64,000 nt of DNA from Alcaligenes faecalis (GCF_002443155.1 NZ_CP023667.1:1426001-1490000), one strand, 5' to 3'. Counted from the first letter of the stretch, positions 1 to 8,880 are shown. The notes: generated by a model not told the origin, from the sequence alone. Translations and numbers: made by a program.

Positions 1-2
1 AG

Positions 3-278
3 GCTGGCGCGGTGGCTCGTTATCACGTGGCGGGTTACTGGTGGGCTTCCATGCCGCCCGAGCGTTGGCCGGAAGACCCCGAAGCGGTAGCCCTGATCAA
101 GGAAAAATGGGATGAGCGGGTTGGGGACGCGCGTCAGGAGCTGGTTCTGATTGGCATGGATATGGATGAGGCCGCATTGCGCGCCCGTTTCGATGCCTGC
201 CTGTTAAGCGATGAAGAAATGGCCAGCGGCCCCAGCACCTGGACAACATGGACGAATCCGTTTTCAGACTGGCCTTGA
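3..278 (+). CDS. COG0523/CobW-family metallochaperone GTPase, C-terminal end (5' truncated)
   Basis: The frame is open from the window edge and ends at TGA 276-278, so the real start lies upstream. The visible 91 residues match the CobW C-terminal domain: a GYWWAS stretch, a PPERWPEDPE segment, a WDERVGDARQELVLIG core and an MDEAALRARFDACLL tail. The family consists of P-loop GTPases that deliver metals such as zinc; the GTPase domain itself is outside the window. It sits directly upstream of folE2, the classical neighbour of zinc-linked COG0523 proteins, so a ZigA/YciC-like zinc role is inferred. Which metal it handles cannot be told from this fragment. Confidence 0.85.
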   Translation, partial: AGAVARYHVAGYWWASMPPERWPEDPEAVALIKEKWDERVGDARQELVLIGMDMDEAALRARFDACLLSDEEMASGPSTWTTWTNPFSDWP

Positions 279-332
279 TGGAATTGAGGTCTTGCCAAGC
301 TCCTGCTGGCTTGAGCAAGACCTTTTGATTGG

Positions 333-1283
333 ATGTTGAGTATGACTGTTGTACTTCCCGACCCGGCTTTGAACGATTCCAGCTATGGCCTGACTCCGCT
401 GTCCTGGGTAGGTATGGAAGGAATCGATTTACCCATTACCGTGGTCGAACCGGGTTATATGCGCCAACCTCATGCGCGTGTGGATGCCCAGGTTGATTTG
501 CCGCTGGCGCATGTGAAAGGGATACACATGTCCAGGCTGTACCGCTTGCTGAATGACGTGCCACCAGAGCAAGCCTTGTCACCGTTGAGGCTGCGGCGTC
601 TTTTACAAAGCATGGTGGAGAGCCAGGAGGACTGCGGTACGTGCTGTGCGCGCTTGGGTTTCAGCTTTGATTTACTGGTGCGACGGCCTGCCTTGGTGAC
701 GCAGAATCTGGCAGGCTGGAAGTCCTATCCCGTCGTGCTGGAAGCCAGACTTTTAGACGGTATGTTTGTGTGCAAGGTGCAGGTTCAGATTGGCTATTCG
801 TCGACCTGTCCTTGTTCGGCTGCGCTAGCTCGGCAGTTGATTGAACAGGGCTTTATGCAGGCCTTTGGAAAGCAGCCTGTCTTGCATGCTGATGAGGTAG
901 CGGCCTGGCTGCACAAGCATGCCAGTCTGGCCACTGCGCATAGCCAGCGCAGTCAGGCTCTGGTTCAGGTTGACGTAGCGGAGGATAGCGAGAATTTTGG
1001 GTTTTTAGCCTTGATTGATCGTGTTGAAAAGGCACTGGCAACCCCCTTGCAAACCGCCGTCAAACGGGCTGACGAACAGGCCTTTGCGGCCTTGAATGGC
1101 CAGAACCTGATGTTTGTGGAGGACGCAGCGCGTCGTATAGAAGCGGCCTTGGTGGGCTATCAGAACCCTGGTATTCAGGTCCGCCATTTGGAGAGCCTGC
1201 ATCCCCATGACGCGGTGGCGTTCAAGACTCCTTTGTCAGCGGAGATGTCCCTTTCAGGGCTTAAGGAAGGCGTGGTGCTATGA
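333..1283 (+). CDS. folE2: GTP cyclohydrolase FolE2 (type IB)
   Basis: 316 residues, the usual length for GCYH-IB, which converts GTP to dihydroneopterin triphosphate, the first step of folate synthesis. The family signature CPCS lies at residues 159-162 and carries the expected catalytic or metal-binding Cys; the stretch from [14 protein letters not shown] to [11 protein letters not shown] is also typical. FolE2 replaces zinc-dependent FolE when zinc is scarce, because it can use other divalent metals (family knowledge). The start at 333 has a second in-frame ATG at 342 that is equally plausible, and neither has a strong ribosome site. Its stop overlaps the next small ORF in an ATGA arrangement. 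It follows a COG0523 gene, which supports regulation by zinc limitation. Confidence 0.93.
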   Translation: MLSMTVVLPDPALNDSSYGLTPLSWVGMEGIDLPITVVEPGYMRQPHARVDAQVDLPLAHVKGIHMSRLYRLLNDVPPEQALSPLRLRRLLQSMVESQEDCGTCCARLGFSFDLLVRRPALVTQNLAGWKSYPVVLEARLLDGMFVCKVQVQIGYSSTCPCSAALARQLIEQGFMQAFGKQPVLHADEVAAWLHKHASLATAHSQRSQALVQVDVAEDSENFGFLALIDRVEKALATPLQTAVKRADEQAFAALNGQNLMFVEDAARRIEAALVGYQNPGIQVRHLESLHPHDAVAFKTPLSAEMSLSGLKEGVVL

Positions 1284-1417
1284 GTGTTTTAGCCCTTACT
1301 GATCCTTGCCACACACAGCGGCAACATCAAACTTCCTTGCTGCTGGAGCAGGCCAGCAAGATCACGATCAGCCCGTCTGACCTGATGCTTCGCTCCCGTC
1401 TTTCGGAGCGGCGATGA
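1280..1417 (+). CDS. small ORF, 45 residues, translationally coupled between folE2 and yidD
   Basis: An ATG at 1280 overlaps the folE2 stop by four bases (ATGA), and this ORF's own TGA (1415-1417) overlaps the yidD ATG (1414) in the same way. It starts [10 protein letters not shown] and ends SRLSERR, with a middle stretch [17 protein letters not shown] do not recognise a family and see no signal peptide or membrane segment. The two exact ATGA junctions suggest that it is translated, either for its product or to carry ribosomes into yidD. A non-functional filler read by chance is the alternative. Confidence 0.5.
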   Translation: MSVLALTDPCHTQRQHQTSLLLEQASKITISPSDLMLRSRLSERR

Positions 1418-1689
1418 AAGCCTTTCTTGTCTCTGTCCTGGTCCTGCTGGTTCGCGGCTACCAACTTTTTATCAGCCCATTGCTGGGGCCACGCTGCCGT
1501 TTTTATCCGACTTGTTCTCAGTATGCGATTCAGGCTTTGCGAACGCATGGCCTCTTTAAAGGAACCTGGCTGGCCGCACGGCGTATTGTCCGTTGCCACC
1601 CCTGGCATCCGGGCGGGCACGACCCTGTTCCGGCTCTTGGCGATCAGGGCAGTCACACACCCAAGCATTCAGGAGACGGCCGTGGATAA
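1414..1689 (+). CDS. yidD: membrane protein insertion efficiency factor YidD
   Basis: A 91-residue protein with the full YidD signature: [22 protein letters not shown] followed by a [22 protein letters not shown] block. YidD is a small, amphipathic, membrane-associated protein that helps YidC/Sec insertion. It normally sits between rnpA and yidC; here it lies inside a folE2-sufE-pyrC operon, so it may be a relocated or second copy. The residues after DPVP are a short unconserved tail. The end overlaps the GTG start of the SufE-like gene by eight bases. Confidence 0.9.
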   Translation: MKAFLVSVLVLLVRGYQLFISPLLGPRCRFYPTCSQYAIQALRTHGLFKGTWLAARRIVRCHPWHPGGHDPVPALGDQGSHTPKHSGDGRG

Positions 1690-2143
1690 GGAAGCAGCAC
1701 CAGAAGAGCCCATAGCCCAAGTCCAGCAATCCATTGTGGACAGCTTCCAGTGCCTGGGTAACTGGATGGCGCGCTACGAATATCTGATTGATCTGGGACG
1801 CTCCTTGCCGGACTTCCCGGACAAATGGCGTACGGAGGCGAACCGCTTGCACGGCTGTCAGGCACAGGTCTGGATGGTCGCTGAATTGCGTGATCACAGG
1901 TTGTTTTTTCAGGCTCGTAGTGATTCCGCCATTGTCACGGGCTTGTTGGCTTTATTGATGAAGGTGTATTCGGGGCGTCTGCCTGAAGAAATCATCTCCC
2001 ATCCCCCCGACTTTTTACGGGCAATTGAACTGGAGCAGCACTTGTCACCGAATCGCGCCAATGGCCTGTTTCACATGATGGAGCGGATTCGTTTGACGGC
2101 ACAAGACGCTCTGGATGCGGAAGTTGCAAAGGCAAAACCATGA
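1682..2143 (+). CDS. SufE-family sulfur acceptor protein
   Basis: 153 residues from GTG 1682, chosen because AGGAG lies just upstream (about 1669-1673) and because residues before it in the same frame are only the shadow of yidD. The SufE fold is clear: a [17 protein letters not shown] helix, then [12 protein letters not shown] with the conserved Cys that accepts sulfur from a cysteine desulfurase, then a [17 protein letters not shown] stretch. The C-terminal [10 protein letters not shown] is also typical. SufE proteins serve Fe-S cluster assembly with SufS or CsdA; no desulfurase is in this window. The gene overlaps the next one by ATGA at 2140-2143. Confidence 0.88.
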   Translation: MDKEAAPEEPIAQVQQSIVDSFQCLGNWMARYEYLIDLGRSLPDFPDKWRTEANRLHGCQAQVWMVAELRDHRLFFQARSDSAIVTGLLALLMKVYSGRLPEEIISHPPDFLRAIELEQHLSPNRANGLFHMMERIRLTAQDALDAEVAKAKP

Positions 2144-3534
2144 CGCCAGAAACCCCGAAGGTTCCTACCTCCCGAACCGCAGAGACGACCAAGCAGCATG
2201 ATTTGCGTCATGCCGATTTGCTGCTCTGTGGCGGCACGGTGCTCACACCTAACGGTGCCGAGCGCATCGACATCGCCTGTGTACAAGGCCGGATTATGGC
2301 TCTTGGTGATTTGCGGCCCGGCTGGAGTGCAGACTGTGTGCTGGACCTTACGGGGTTGCACGTATTGCCAGGGGTGATCGACAGCCAGGTGCATTTCAGA
2401 GAGCCAGGGCTGGAGCATAAGGAGAATCTGGAAGCGGGTACACGGGGCGCGGTCCTGGGCGGGGTGACTGCGGTTTTCGAGATGCCCAACACCCATCCCT
2501 TGACCTTGGGAGCTGCCGATTTGCAAGCCAAGCTGGATGCCGCCCAAGGCCGCAGCTGGTGTGATCACGCCTTTTATATCGGTGGCTCGGCCTTGAATGC
2601 CGAGTCTTTGCAGGAACTGGAGCAGCTCCCAGGTTGTGCAGGCATCAAGGTCTTTATGGGCAGTTCCTTTGGAGACCTATTAGCGGATGAGGACGAAGTC
2701 CTGCGCCGCATCTTGCGTCATGGCCACAGACGAATGGCGGTGCATGCGGAGGACGAGGCCAGGCTGCGTGAACGCAAACATATCGCTCTGGATAGTGGTG
2801 ACGTGCGCCAACACCCCGTTTGGCGTGATGTGGAAAGTGCCTTGAAGGCCACCCAACGCATTGTTCGTCTGGCAGCAGAGGTGAATCGCTGTTTGCATGT
2901 GCTGCATGTGTCTACCGCAGAGGAAATGCAGTTTCTGGCCACACACAAACACCGCGTGACAGTAGAAGTGACCCCGCATCATTTAAGCCTGCAAGCCCCG
3001 GAATGCTGCGAGCGTCTGGGCAGTCTGGCGCAAATGAATCCGCCGGTGCGCGAGCAAGCCCATCAGGACGCGCTATGGCAGGCGATCCGCTCGGGTGTGG
3101 TGGATGTTATCGGCAGCGATCATGCGCCCCATACCTTGCTGGAAAAATCCCAGGTCTATCCCGCTTCACCCAGCGGCATGACTGGCGTGCAAACCTTGCT
3201 GCCCGTGATGTTGAACCATGTCCATGCAGGCCGTTTAAGCCTGCAACGGCTGGTGGATTTGACCAGTGCCGGGCCTGCCCGGATTTTTGGTCTGGAAGGC
3301 AAGGGACGCATTGCTGTGGGCTTTGATGCGGATTTCAGCATCGTGGATTTGAAGGCACGCCGCCGTATCCGCAATGACTGGATTGCCAGCGTTAGCGGAT
3401 GGTCTCCCTACGACGGCATACCGGTTGTGGGCTGGCCGATTCACACCATTGTTCGTGGCCATTGTGTTGTTCTTGATGAAGCCTTGGAAGGGCAGGCGCA
3501 AGGCAGGCCGCTGCGTTTTCTGGAAGTCCCTTAG
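2140..3534 (+). CDS. dihydroorotase-like amidohydrolase (PyrC paralogue, first metal His replaced)
   Basis: 464 residues of the amidohydrolase superfamily, class I dihydroorotase type (dihydroorotate and carbamoyl-aspartate interconversion in pyrimidine synthesis). The carbamylated Lys candidate is K170 (GIKVFMGSSFGD); H202 (AVHAEDE), H256 (LHVLHVS) and D327 (GSDHAPH) are present. The usual HxH metal motif after strand 1 instead reads Q83-V-H85 (IDSQVHFREPG). A related group with QVHFREPG is, as I recall, annotated as dihydroorotase in other proteobacteria, so the protein may still be active with changed metal use. Its place in an operon with folE2 and hisI suggests a low-zinc backup or moonlighting copy. 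About 25 N-terminal residues precede the conserved core. Confidence 0.82.
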   Translation: MTPETPKVPTSRTAETTKQHDLRHADLLLCGGTVLTPNGAERIDIACVQGRIMALGDLRPGWSADCVLDLTGLHVLPGVIDSQVHFREPGLEHKENLEAGTRGAVLGGVTAVFEMPNTHPLTLGAADLQAKLDAAQGRSWCDHAFYIGGSALNAESLQELEQLPGCAGIKVFMGSSFGDLLADEDEVLRRILRHGHRRMAVHAEDEARLRERKHIALDSGDVRQHPVWRDVESALKATQRIVRLAAEVNRCLHVLHVSTAEEMQFLATHKHRVTVEVTPHHLSLQAPECCERLGSLAQMNPPVREQAHQDALWQAIRSGVVDVIGSDHAPHTLLEKSQVYPASPSGMTGVQTLLPVMLNHVHAGRLSLQRLVDLTSAGPARIFGLEGKGRIAVGFDADFSIVDLKARRRIRNDWIASVSGWSPYDGIPVVGWPIHTIVRGHCVVLDEALEGQAQGRPLRFLEVP

Positions 3535-3559
3535 CCGCCAATTCAGCAAGGAGTGCGTC

Positions 3560-4018
3560 ATGACGGATTCAAAAGAGCTTAAAGAGCGTGGCTTGAAGGT
3601 GACCACCGCCCGTATCCAGATTCTTGAGATTTTTCAGGCCCCCGGCATTCGTCATTTGACGGCGGACGATGTGTATCGCCAATTGATCCGACAAGGCAGC
3701 GAGATTGGCCTGGCGACTGTCTACCGTGTGCTGACTCAATTGCAACAGGCAGGCTTGTTAAAGCAGGTTTATTTCGAATCCGGCCGAGCGCTCTATGAGC
3801 TGGATGATGGCGAGCACCATGATCACCTGATCTGCACGGACTGCGGGCGTGTGCAGGAATTTCATGACAAGGCTATCGAGCAGCGACAGAAAGCGATTGC
3901 TCAAGAACGGGGTTTTCAGATTCTGGAACATAGCCATGTGCTGTATGGCCGTTGCCTGAAACCCGACTGCGAATATCGCCCGGAACCCATGATGACAAGG
4001 AAGAAACGTGAAGACTAA
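3560..4018 (+). CDS. Fur-family metalloregulator
   Basis: 152 residues from ATG 3560, with an AAGGAG ribosome site at 3548-3553; an upstream reading frame extension is not needed. It has the winged-helix region ([31 protein letters not shown]), then the [11 protein letters not shown] metal and zinc region with C92/C95, and a second Cys pair at C132/C137. The overall pattern is closer to Fur than to Zur, but its place behind folE2 and a pyrC paralogue and before hisI points to a zinc-linked job. It may autoregulate this operon. Whether it is the master Fur, a second Fur or a Zur cannot be settled from the sequence. It overlaps hisI by 11 bases. Confidence 0.88.
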   Translation: MTDSKELKERGLKVTTARIQILEIFQAPGIRHLTADDVYRQLIRQGSEIGLATVYRVLTQLQQAGLLKQVYFESGRALYELDDGEHHDHLICTDCGRVQEFHDKAIEQRQKAIAQERGFQILEHSHVLYGRCLKPDCEYRPEPMMTRKKRED

Positions 4019-4523
4019 AGGACAAGACACCAGGTCTGCTGAAAATACGGCAGTACAAATGAGCCGCCGAATTTCGGTAGAGCAAGTGGAAGAGGGTCAC
4101 GAACTGGCCCCCAAGTTTGACGAGCATGGCCTGATTGCCTGCATCACGACAGACGCTAATAATGGCGAGGTCTTGATGCTGGGTTACATGAACCGGGAAG
4201 CCCTGGAAAAAACCATACAGACAGGTGAAGCCCATTACTGGAGCCGCTCGCGTCAAATGCTCTGGCATAAAGGTGCCAGCAGTGGACTGGTGCAGACGGT
4301 AGAGGAAATGCGTATCGACGACGACCAGGACGCCGTGTGGCTACGTGTGCGGGTAGCCGGTTCCGGGGCCAGTTGCCACGTGGGCTATTACTCCTGTTTC
4401 TACAGACAAGTGCCGGTTGGTGCTGAACATAGCAAGGATCAGAATCTGGTCTTTGTGGAGTCCGCCAAGACCTTTGATCCCCAAGAAGTGTATGGGGATG
4501 TGCCCAATCCTACTGTGCTTTAG
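4008..4523 (+). CDS. hisI: phosphoribosyl-AMP cyclohydrolase paralogue (HisI-type) with altered zinc ligand
   Basis: 171 residues from GTG 4008, with AAGGA about eight bases upstream; ATG 4059 is an alternative. The enzyme opens the purine ring of PR-AMP in histidine synthesis. Signatures include [25 protein letters not shown] and SGLVQ. Two of the three zinc Cys are present (C123 in SCH, C130 in SCFY), but the first, normally in a DCDxD motif, is D105 in DDDQD. It stands apart from other his genes and last in a folE2/COG0523 operon, as HisI paralogues of zinc-starvation regulons do. A C-terminal tail of about 40 residues is longer than in minimal PRA-CH. Backup function at low zinc is inferred. 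Confidence 0.88.
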   Translation: MKTKGQDTRSAENTAVQMSRRISVEQVEEGHELAPKFDEHGLIACITTDANNGEVLMLGYMNREALEKTIQTGEAHYWSRSRQMLWHKGASSGLVQTVEEMRIDDDQDAVWLRVRVAGSGASCHVGYYSCFYRQVPVGAEHSKDQNLVFVESAKTFDPQEVYGDVPNPTVL

Positions 4524-4595
4524 CGCTTGTTACTGCGTGTGAGGATCGATGAGTTCTGGCTTGGCCTGAGAACACCGGGGTTTTATAGGAAAGCG

Positions 4596-4632
4596 CTAAA
4601 AAGCCGAGCATTTCTGCTCGGCGTCTTTTCTT
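4596..4632. terminator. bidirectional intrinsic terminator between hisI and tctA
   Basis: A perfect 8-bp stem GCCGAGCA (4603-4610) and TGCTCGGC (4615-4622) with a TTTC loop. The plus side is followed by GTCTTTTCTT. On the minus strand the stem is followed by TTTTTAG, so it also serves tctA, which stops at 4689. Confidence 0.85.
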
Positions 4633-4688
4633 GTTTTCAGCTGGGTGCAGCGTTCAAATTAGTACCTGAACGAACCAGTACACTTTTG

Positions 4689-6209
4689 TTAGGCCTTGGC
4701 CAAGGCCCCCAGCTTTTTCTGACTGTTCGAGCGCCAGAATGAGTAGCTCAGCCCCAGAATCAGCAAGATGCACGCAATGATAAAGACCATGCTGATCGGG
4801 CGCTCCAGGAAGATCATCGGATCACCACGTGACAGCAGCAGGGCACGGCGGAAGTTTTCTTCTACCATCGGCCCCAGGACAAAGCCCAGCAGCAAGGGAG
4901 CCGCTTCAAAGCGCAGTCGCATGAAGAAGTAACCCAGCACACCAAACAGCAGCACGATGTTCACATCGAACAGGTTGTTGTTGGTGCTATAGACACCCAC
5001 GCACACAAAGAACAGGGCGGCGGGGTACAGGTACTTGAAGGGCACGGACAGCAGGCGCACCCACATGCCGATCAAGGGCAGGTTCAGCACCAGCAGCAGG
5101 ATATTTCCCACCCAGAAACTGGCGATCAGGCCCCAGAACATATCGGCGTGCTCGACCACCATTTGCGGGCCGGGCTGGATGCCGTGAATGATCAGCGCGC
5201 CCAGCATCAAGGCCATGACCGGGTCGCCGGGAATGCCCAGGCTCAGGGTAGGAATGAAGCTGGTTTGGGTAGAGGCACTGGTAGCGGCTTCGGGAGCTGC
5301 AATCCCTTCAATCGCACCGCGTCCAAAGCGCTCGGGGTTCTTGGCGACTTTCTTTTCCGTGGCGTAGGCAATGAAAGACGCAATGGTCGGGCCTGTGCCG
5401 GGCAGAATCCCGAAAGCTGCACCAATGGCAGTACCGCGCACCAGAGCGCCTTTGGATTGTTTGATATCGCCTTTTTCCGGACGCAGGGAGCGGGTGGAAA
5501 CTTTACCAATGGCCTTGGTGTGGCCGCTATTGATCCGGTTGATGTTCTTCAGGAAGTCCGCAATACCGAACAGCCCCATGGCCAGCGCCACAATCTGCAA
5601 GCCGTCCTGCAGTTCCGGGATATTGAAGTCAAAGCGCGAGACACCACTGTTCACGTCTGTACCGACCACACCAAAGATCAAGCCCATGACGACCATGGCC
5701 ACGCCCTTGATGGCAGAACCTTTGGCCAGGGTGGCACCAGCCAGCAGGCCCAGCATCATCATGGAAAAGTATTCAGCTGGGCCGAACTTGAAGGCGATAT
5801 CGACCAAAGCGGGCGAGAACAGAATCATGGCCAGAATGCCGATGGTGGCGCCAAAAAAGGAGGACAACATCAACATGAACAGGGCCGACCCGGCCTTGCC
5901 GTTACGAGCCATGGGGTTGCCGTCCAGACACGCCACCGCGTGCGAGGCGGTTCCGGGCAGGTTCAACATGATGGAGGTAATGCCGCCGCCGTACTGCGAG
6001 CCGTAGTAAATGCCGGCCAGCATGATCAGGGCGGCGGTAGGAGTCATGGCGTAGGTCAGGGGCAGCAGGATGGAGATGGCTGCCAGCACACCCATGCCGG
6101 GCAGCACCCCGATCAGGTTCCCCATGAACACGCCAAACACGGCCCACATCAGGTTGTCCAGTTGAAAGGCAACGCTAAAGCCGTGCATCAGGTTAGATAG
6201 AATTTCCAT
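4689..6209 (-). CDS. TctA-family tripartite tricarboxylate transporter, large membrane subunit
   Basis: 506 residues, the standard TctA length, with about 12 hydrophobic segments. It contains the repeated family motifs: GVLPGMGVLAAISILLPLTY near residue 40, YGSQYGGGITSIMLNLPGT near 70, and the second-half copy GILPGTGPTIASFIAYATEK. TctA forms the sodium-coupled membrane channel that takes solute from a periplasmic TctC binding protein. It follows tctB with only three bases between them. No TctC gene is present nearby, so the substrate is unknown; the upstream two-component system probably senses it. Confidence 0.95.
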   Translation of the reverse strand: MEILSNLMHGFSVAFQLDNLMWAVFGVFMGNLIGVLPGMGVLAAISILLPLTYAMTPTAALIMLAGIYYGSQYGGGITSIMLNLPGTASHAVACLDGNPMARNGKAGSALFMLMLSSFFGATIGILAMILFSPALVDIAFKFGPAEYFSMMMLGLLAGATLAKGSAIKGVAMVVMGLIFGVVGTDVNSGVSRFDFNIPELQDGLQIVALAMGLFGIADFLKNINRINSGHTKAIGKVSTRSLRPEKGDIKQSKGALVRGTAIGAAFGILPGTGPTIASFIAYATEKKVAKNPERFGRGAIEGIAAPEAATSASTQTSFIPTLSLGIPGDPVMALMLGALIIHGIQPGPQMVVEHADMFWGLIASFWVGNILLLVLNLPLIGMWVRLLSVPFKYLYPAALFFVCVGVYSTNNNLFDVNIVLLFGVLGYFFMRLRFEAAPLLLGFVLGPMVEENFRRALLLSRGDPMIFLERPISMVFIIACILLILGLSYSFWRSNSQKKLGALAKA

Positions 6210-6212
6210 AGC

Positions 6213-6662
6213 TTAGCCCCAAGTGAACAGGGGGAATTGCAGCTCCAGCCCCCAGGAGAAAATAACCACACCCAGCAGCGTCACAAAAATGGACAGCAGC
6301 AGGGCAGTGAGCCAGGAATGTTCTTTGTCGCCCATGGCAGAGATGAACACCAGGGCAAGGGTGGCGGGAATCAGTCCGCCGTAGCGACCCAAAATAATGA
6401 AGGCGATGATGCCGCTCACAATCGCCAGCCAGCCACGCCACTGCGGCGGGCCGTAGTCCTCCTCCTGCTCATCGTCGTGCGCGGCGGTCTCTACAAACAG
6501 GTACAGAGCGCCCAGCACAATCATCACGATGCCCAGCAAAAACGGGAAGTAGCCCGGTCCCATGCGGGCCATGGTGCCCAGGGAGTATTTCTGTCCCATC
6601 AGGACGGTAAATACGCCCACCCCCACCATCAGGCCGGCTGAATAATATTTTTGTCTGCTCAT
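6213..6662 (-). CDS. TctB-family tripartite tricarboxylate transporter, small membrane subunit
   Basis: 149 residues with four hydrophobic helices. The start at 6662 (MSRQKYYSAG) is preferred because AGGAG lies seven bases ahead; an in-frame ATG four codons upstream contains that ribosome site. Typical of TctB are the phrase RMGPGYFPFLLG and the acidic loop DDEQEEDYGPP between helices two and three. It pairs with TctA in the inner membrane. It is the first gene of a two-gene unit with tctA, about 150 bases downstream of the histidine kinase and on the same strand. Confidence 0.92.
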   Translation of the reverse strand: MSRQKYYSAGLMVGVGVFTVLMGQKYSLGTMARMGPGYFPFLLGIVMIVLGALYLFVETAAHDDEQEEDYGPPQWRGWLAIVSGIIAFIILGRYGGLIPATLALVFISAMGDKEHSWLTALLLSIFVTLLGVVIFSWGLELQFPLFTWG

Positions 6663-6809
6663 GAATCTCCTCATTCCCTTAAAGCAAGCATGATTTTTAT
6701 AAACCCTGAAAAAGAGCGATTAAAAATGAGGCTAGCTTAGCGGAGCAGGAGATTGCTTAGGGTGACAGTTTCATTACCTTTTGGTCATGTTTTAATGGGC
6801 TGGTAAGGA

Positions 6810-8168
6810 TTAAACAGGCAGCACAATGGTGACTTTCAAGCCGGATGCCCCTTTGGAGAAAATCAGCTCGCCCCGGTGTAATTCAATAATGGCGGCAACG
6901 CTGGTTAATCCCAATCCAAAACCCTCGCTATCATTATTGAATCGATAAAAATACTTGCCCACATTTTCGTATTCGCTTTCCGGTAATCCGGGGCCGTCAT
7001 CTTCCACAATGATGGCGATTTTATTATCAAAGCGTTTTTTTATTTCAACACTGGTATGGGAGCGAGCGTATTTAACAGCGTTATCTACCAGATTGGCTAA
7101 AGCGCTGGCTAATAAATTGCTGTCACCATTAATAATGACTTTGTCGATTTTCTTTTTCTGCAGCGTGACGCCTTTTTCTTCGGCGAAAAAGCTGTACAGG
7201 TCCAGCACGTCCTCGGCAATCACTTCCAGATTGCACGCCTTGAAGTTCTGTCTTTGCACACCGGCATTCAGTTCGGCAATTTGCAACAACTTGCCCAGCA
7301 GGACACTCAGGTTTTCTACTTCTTCAATCGCGTCTTGCTGTGCCTCCCGGACATGGGGCGGGACGCCGGGCAGGTTCTGGGTCTCGCGCAACTTGCCAAC
7401 GATGCGGGTTAGTGGAGTGCGGATATTGTGGGCCACGGTATCGGAGATGTGCCGTGCGCCTTGCATCAGGCTCTCGATCTTGTCCAGCATGCGGTTGATG
7501 TCGTGGTGGATCAGGCCGAAAACGTCCTCGCTCTCGGAGGTGATGCGCTTGGAAATGTCGCCCGCGCCCACTTGTTCGGTCAGCAAGCGGATGCGGCCCA
7601 CGCGGTATTTCAGCTCATTGCTGAATACATAGGCCCCCAGAATCACCAGCATCAAGGCCAGAATCATGGAGGTGACGATGATGCGGCTGAGCATGGCACG
7701 CAGCTCGATCAAGGTGCCCAGCTCGTGGCCGACCACCAGGGTTTCGCCGCCAGACAGCTTGGTGACGCGGACATTGCCTTCGGACAGGGCGTCGATATGC
7801 TTGATCTGCACTTCCACCACTTGTCGTTCGGGCAGATTGTCCAGACCGGGAATTTCGCTGATATTGCCCACCAGGGTGTGGTTGAATTCATCCAGCAGCA
7901 GATAGATTTCCTGGCCCGAATCAATCCGGTCTGACAGGGTCAGCTCGATCATGCGCAGGATCTCTTCGCGCCCGCCCACTTCGTAGGCAATACTAAGCCG
8001 CTGCACGGCGACGTTAATCTGCCGCAGGTGCTCGTCGCGCAAGGCCCCAAACACCTGAACATAGAAAAAGCCGATTAAAAACAGCGTGGTGAAGATGGCC
8101 AGGATGCTGTAGTTCAGGGTCAGCCGGAAGGAGGTGGACTCCCACAGGCGTTTGATGAATTCAATCAT
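6810..8168 (-). CDS. membrane sensor histidine kinase
   Basis: 452 residues. Order: TM1 about 20-40, a periplasmic sensor of about 120 residues, TM2 about 163-183, HAMP linker, a HisKA box with phospho-acceptor H247 in VAHNIRTPLTR, then a HATPase domain with N-box NLVDNAVKYA, DDGPGLPE and GFGLGLTSV. The C-terminus is intact. It overlaps its response regulator by eight bases. With tctB and tctA following on the same strand, it probably senses the carboxylate taken up by that carrier or its binding protein, as TctE does. The ligand itself is not visible from sequence. Confidence 0.93.
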   Translation of the reverse strand: MIEFIKRLWESTSFRLTLNYSILAIFTTLFLIGFFYVQVFGALRDEHLRQINVAVQRLSIAYEVGGREEILRMIELTLSDRIDSGQEIYLLLDEFNHTLVGNISEIPGLDNLPERQVVEVQIKHIDALSEGNVRVTKLSGGETLVVGHELGTLIELRAMLSRIIVTSMILALMLVILGAYVFSNELKYRVGRIRLLTEQVGAGDISKRITSESEDVFGLIHHDINRMLDKIESLMQGARHISDTVAHNIRTPLTRIVGKLRETQNLPGVPPHVREAQQDAIEEVENLSVLLGKLLQIAELNAGVQRQNFKACNLEVIAEDVLDLYSFFAEEKGVTLQKKKIDKVIINGDSNLLASALANLVDNAVKYARSHTSVEIKKRFDNKIAIIVEDDGPGLPESEYENVGKYFYRFNNDSEGFGLGLTSVAAIIELHRGELIFSKGASGLKVTIVLPV

Positions 8169-8880
8169 CGCAGCGCTTTAGCTTGAATCCGTCGATGCTG
8201 TCCTTGTCGCTCAGTACATAGCCACGGCCACGCACGGTATGGATCAGGGGCGTCGCGCCTTCCTTGTCCACTTTGCGCCGCAAACGGCTGACCAGCACAT
8301 CAATCACATTGGATTGCGGGTCAAAGTTATAGCCCCAGACCACTTCCAGCAGCATGGTGCGGGTAACGATCTTGTGGCTATTCATCAGCAGGTAGGACAG
8401 CAGCTTGATTTCGCGTGGTTGCAACTCCAGCACCTCGTCCCCACGGGAGATTTTCTGGTTGCGGATATTCATGACCAGATCATCCACCTGCAAATTCTTG
8501 ATTTCCGCACTGTCACTGCTGCGGCGTATCAGGGCATGCAAGCGGGCGGCCAATTCCTGAAAGGAAAAGGGCTTGATTAAATAATCATCGCCACCGGCTT
8601 TTAAACCATCTACTTTATCGTCTACGCCGGATAAGGCGCTTAATACCAGAACAGGAACTTTTTTACCTAAAGATCGCAAGGTAAAAAGAATGGAAAGACC
8701 ATCAACATTATTGGGTAACATGCGATCCAGAATAATCACATCCCATACATCTTTCATGGCATTTTCCAAACCGGAAACGCCATCATGACTGGTCACCACC
8801 GAATAACCCAGCTCGGATAAGCCATTCACTAAATACCGGGCGTTTTCCCGGTCATCTTCAATCAGTAAACAATTCCACAT
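8161..8880 (-). CDS. OmpR/PhoB-type response regulator
   Basis: 239 residues from the ATG at 8880 (MWNCLLIEDD), chosen because GGAAG lies just upstream and the receiver domain begins there at once; an ATG 12 codons further up lacks a ribosome site. The receiver has the acidic pair in LIEDD, phospho-acceptor Asp in IILDRMLPN, and Lys in YLIKPFSF. The C-terminal winged helix ends in VSRLRRKVD and HTVRGRGYVL. It is the partner of the following kinase and likely controls tctBA. It stands first in the four-gene same-strand group. Confidence 0.93.
   Translation of the reverse strand: MWNCLLIEDDRENARYLVNGLSELGYSVVTSHDGVSGLENAMKDVWDVIILDRMLPNNVDGLSILFTLRSLGKKVPVLVLSALSGVDDKVDGLKAGGDDYLIKPFSFQELAARLHALIRRSSDSAEIKNLQVDDLVMNIRNQKISRGDEVLELQPREIKLLSYLLMNSHKIVTRTMLLEVVWGYNFDPQSNVIDVLVSRLRRKVDKEGATPLIHTVRGRGYVLSDKDSIDGFKLKRCDD

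Noticed and set aside
1427..1681. Upstream extension of the SufE-like frame
   Set aside because: It only mirrors yidD in another frame; the GTG at 1682 has a ribosome site and starts the conserved part.
5148..6200. Long plus-strand frame of 350 codons opposite tctA
   Set aside because: It is the antisense shadow of a clear TctA gene; its protein is His/Gly/Gln-rich without any domain.
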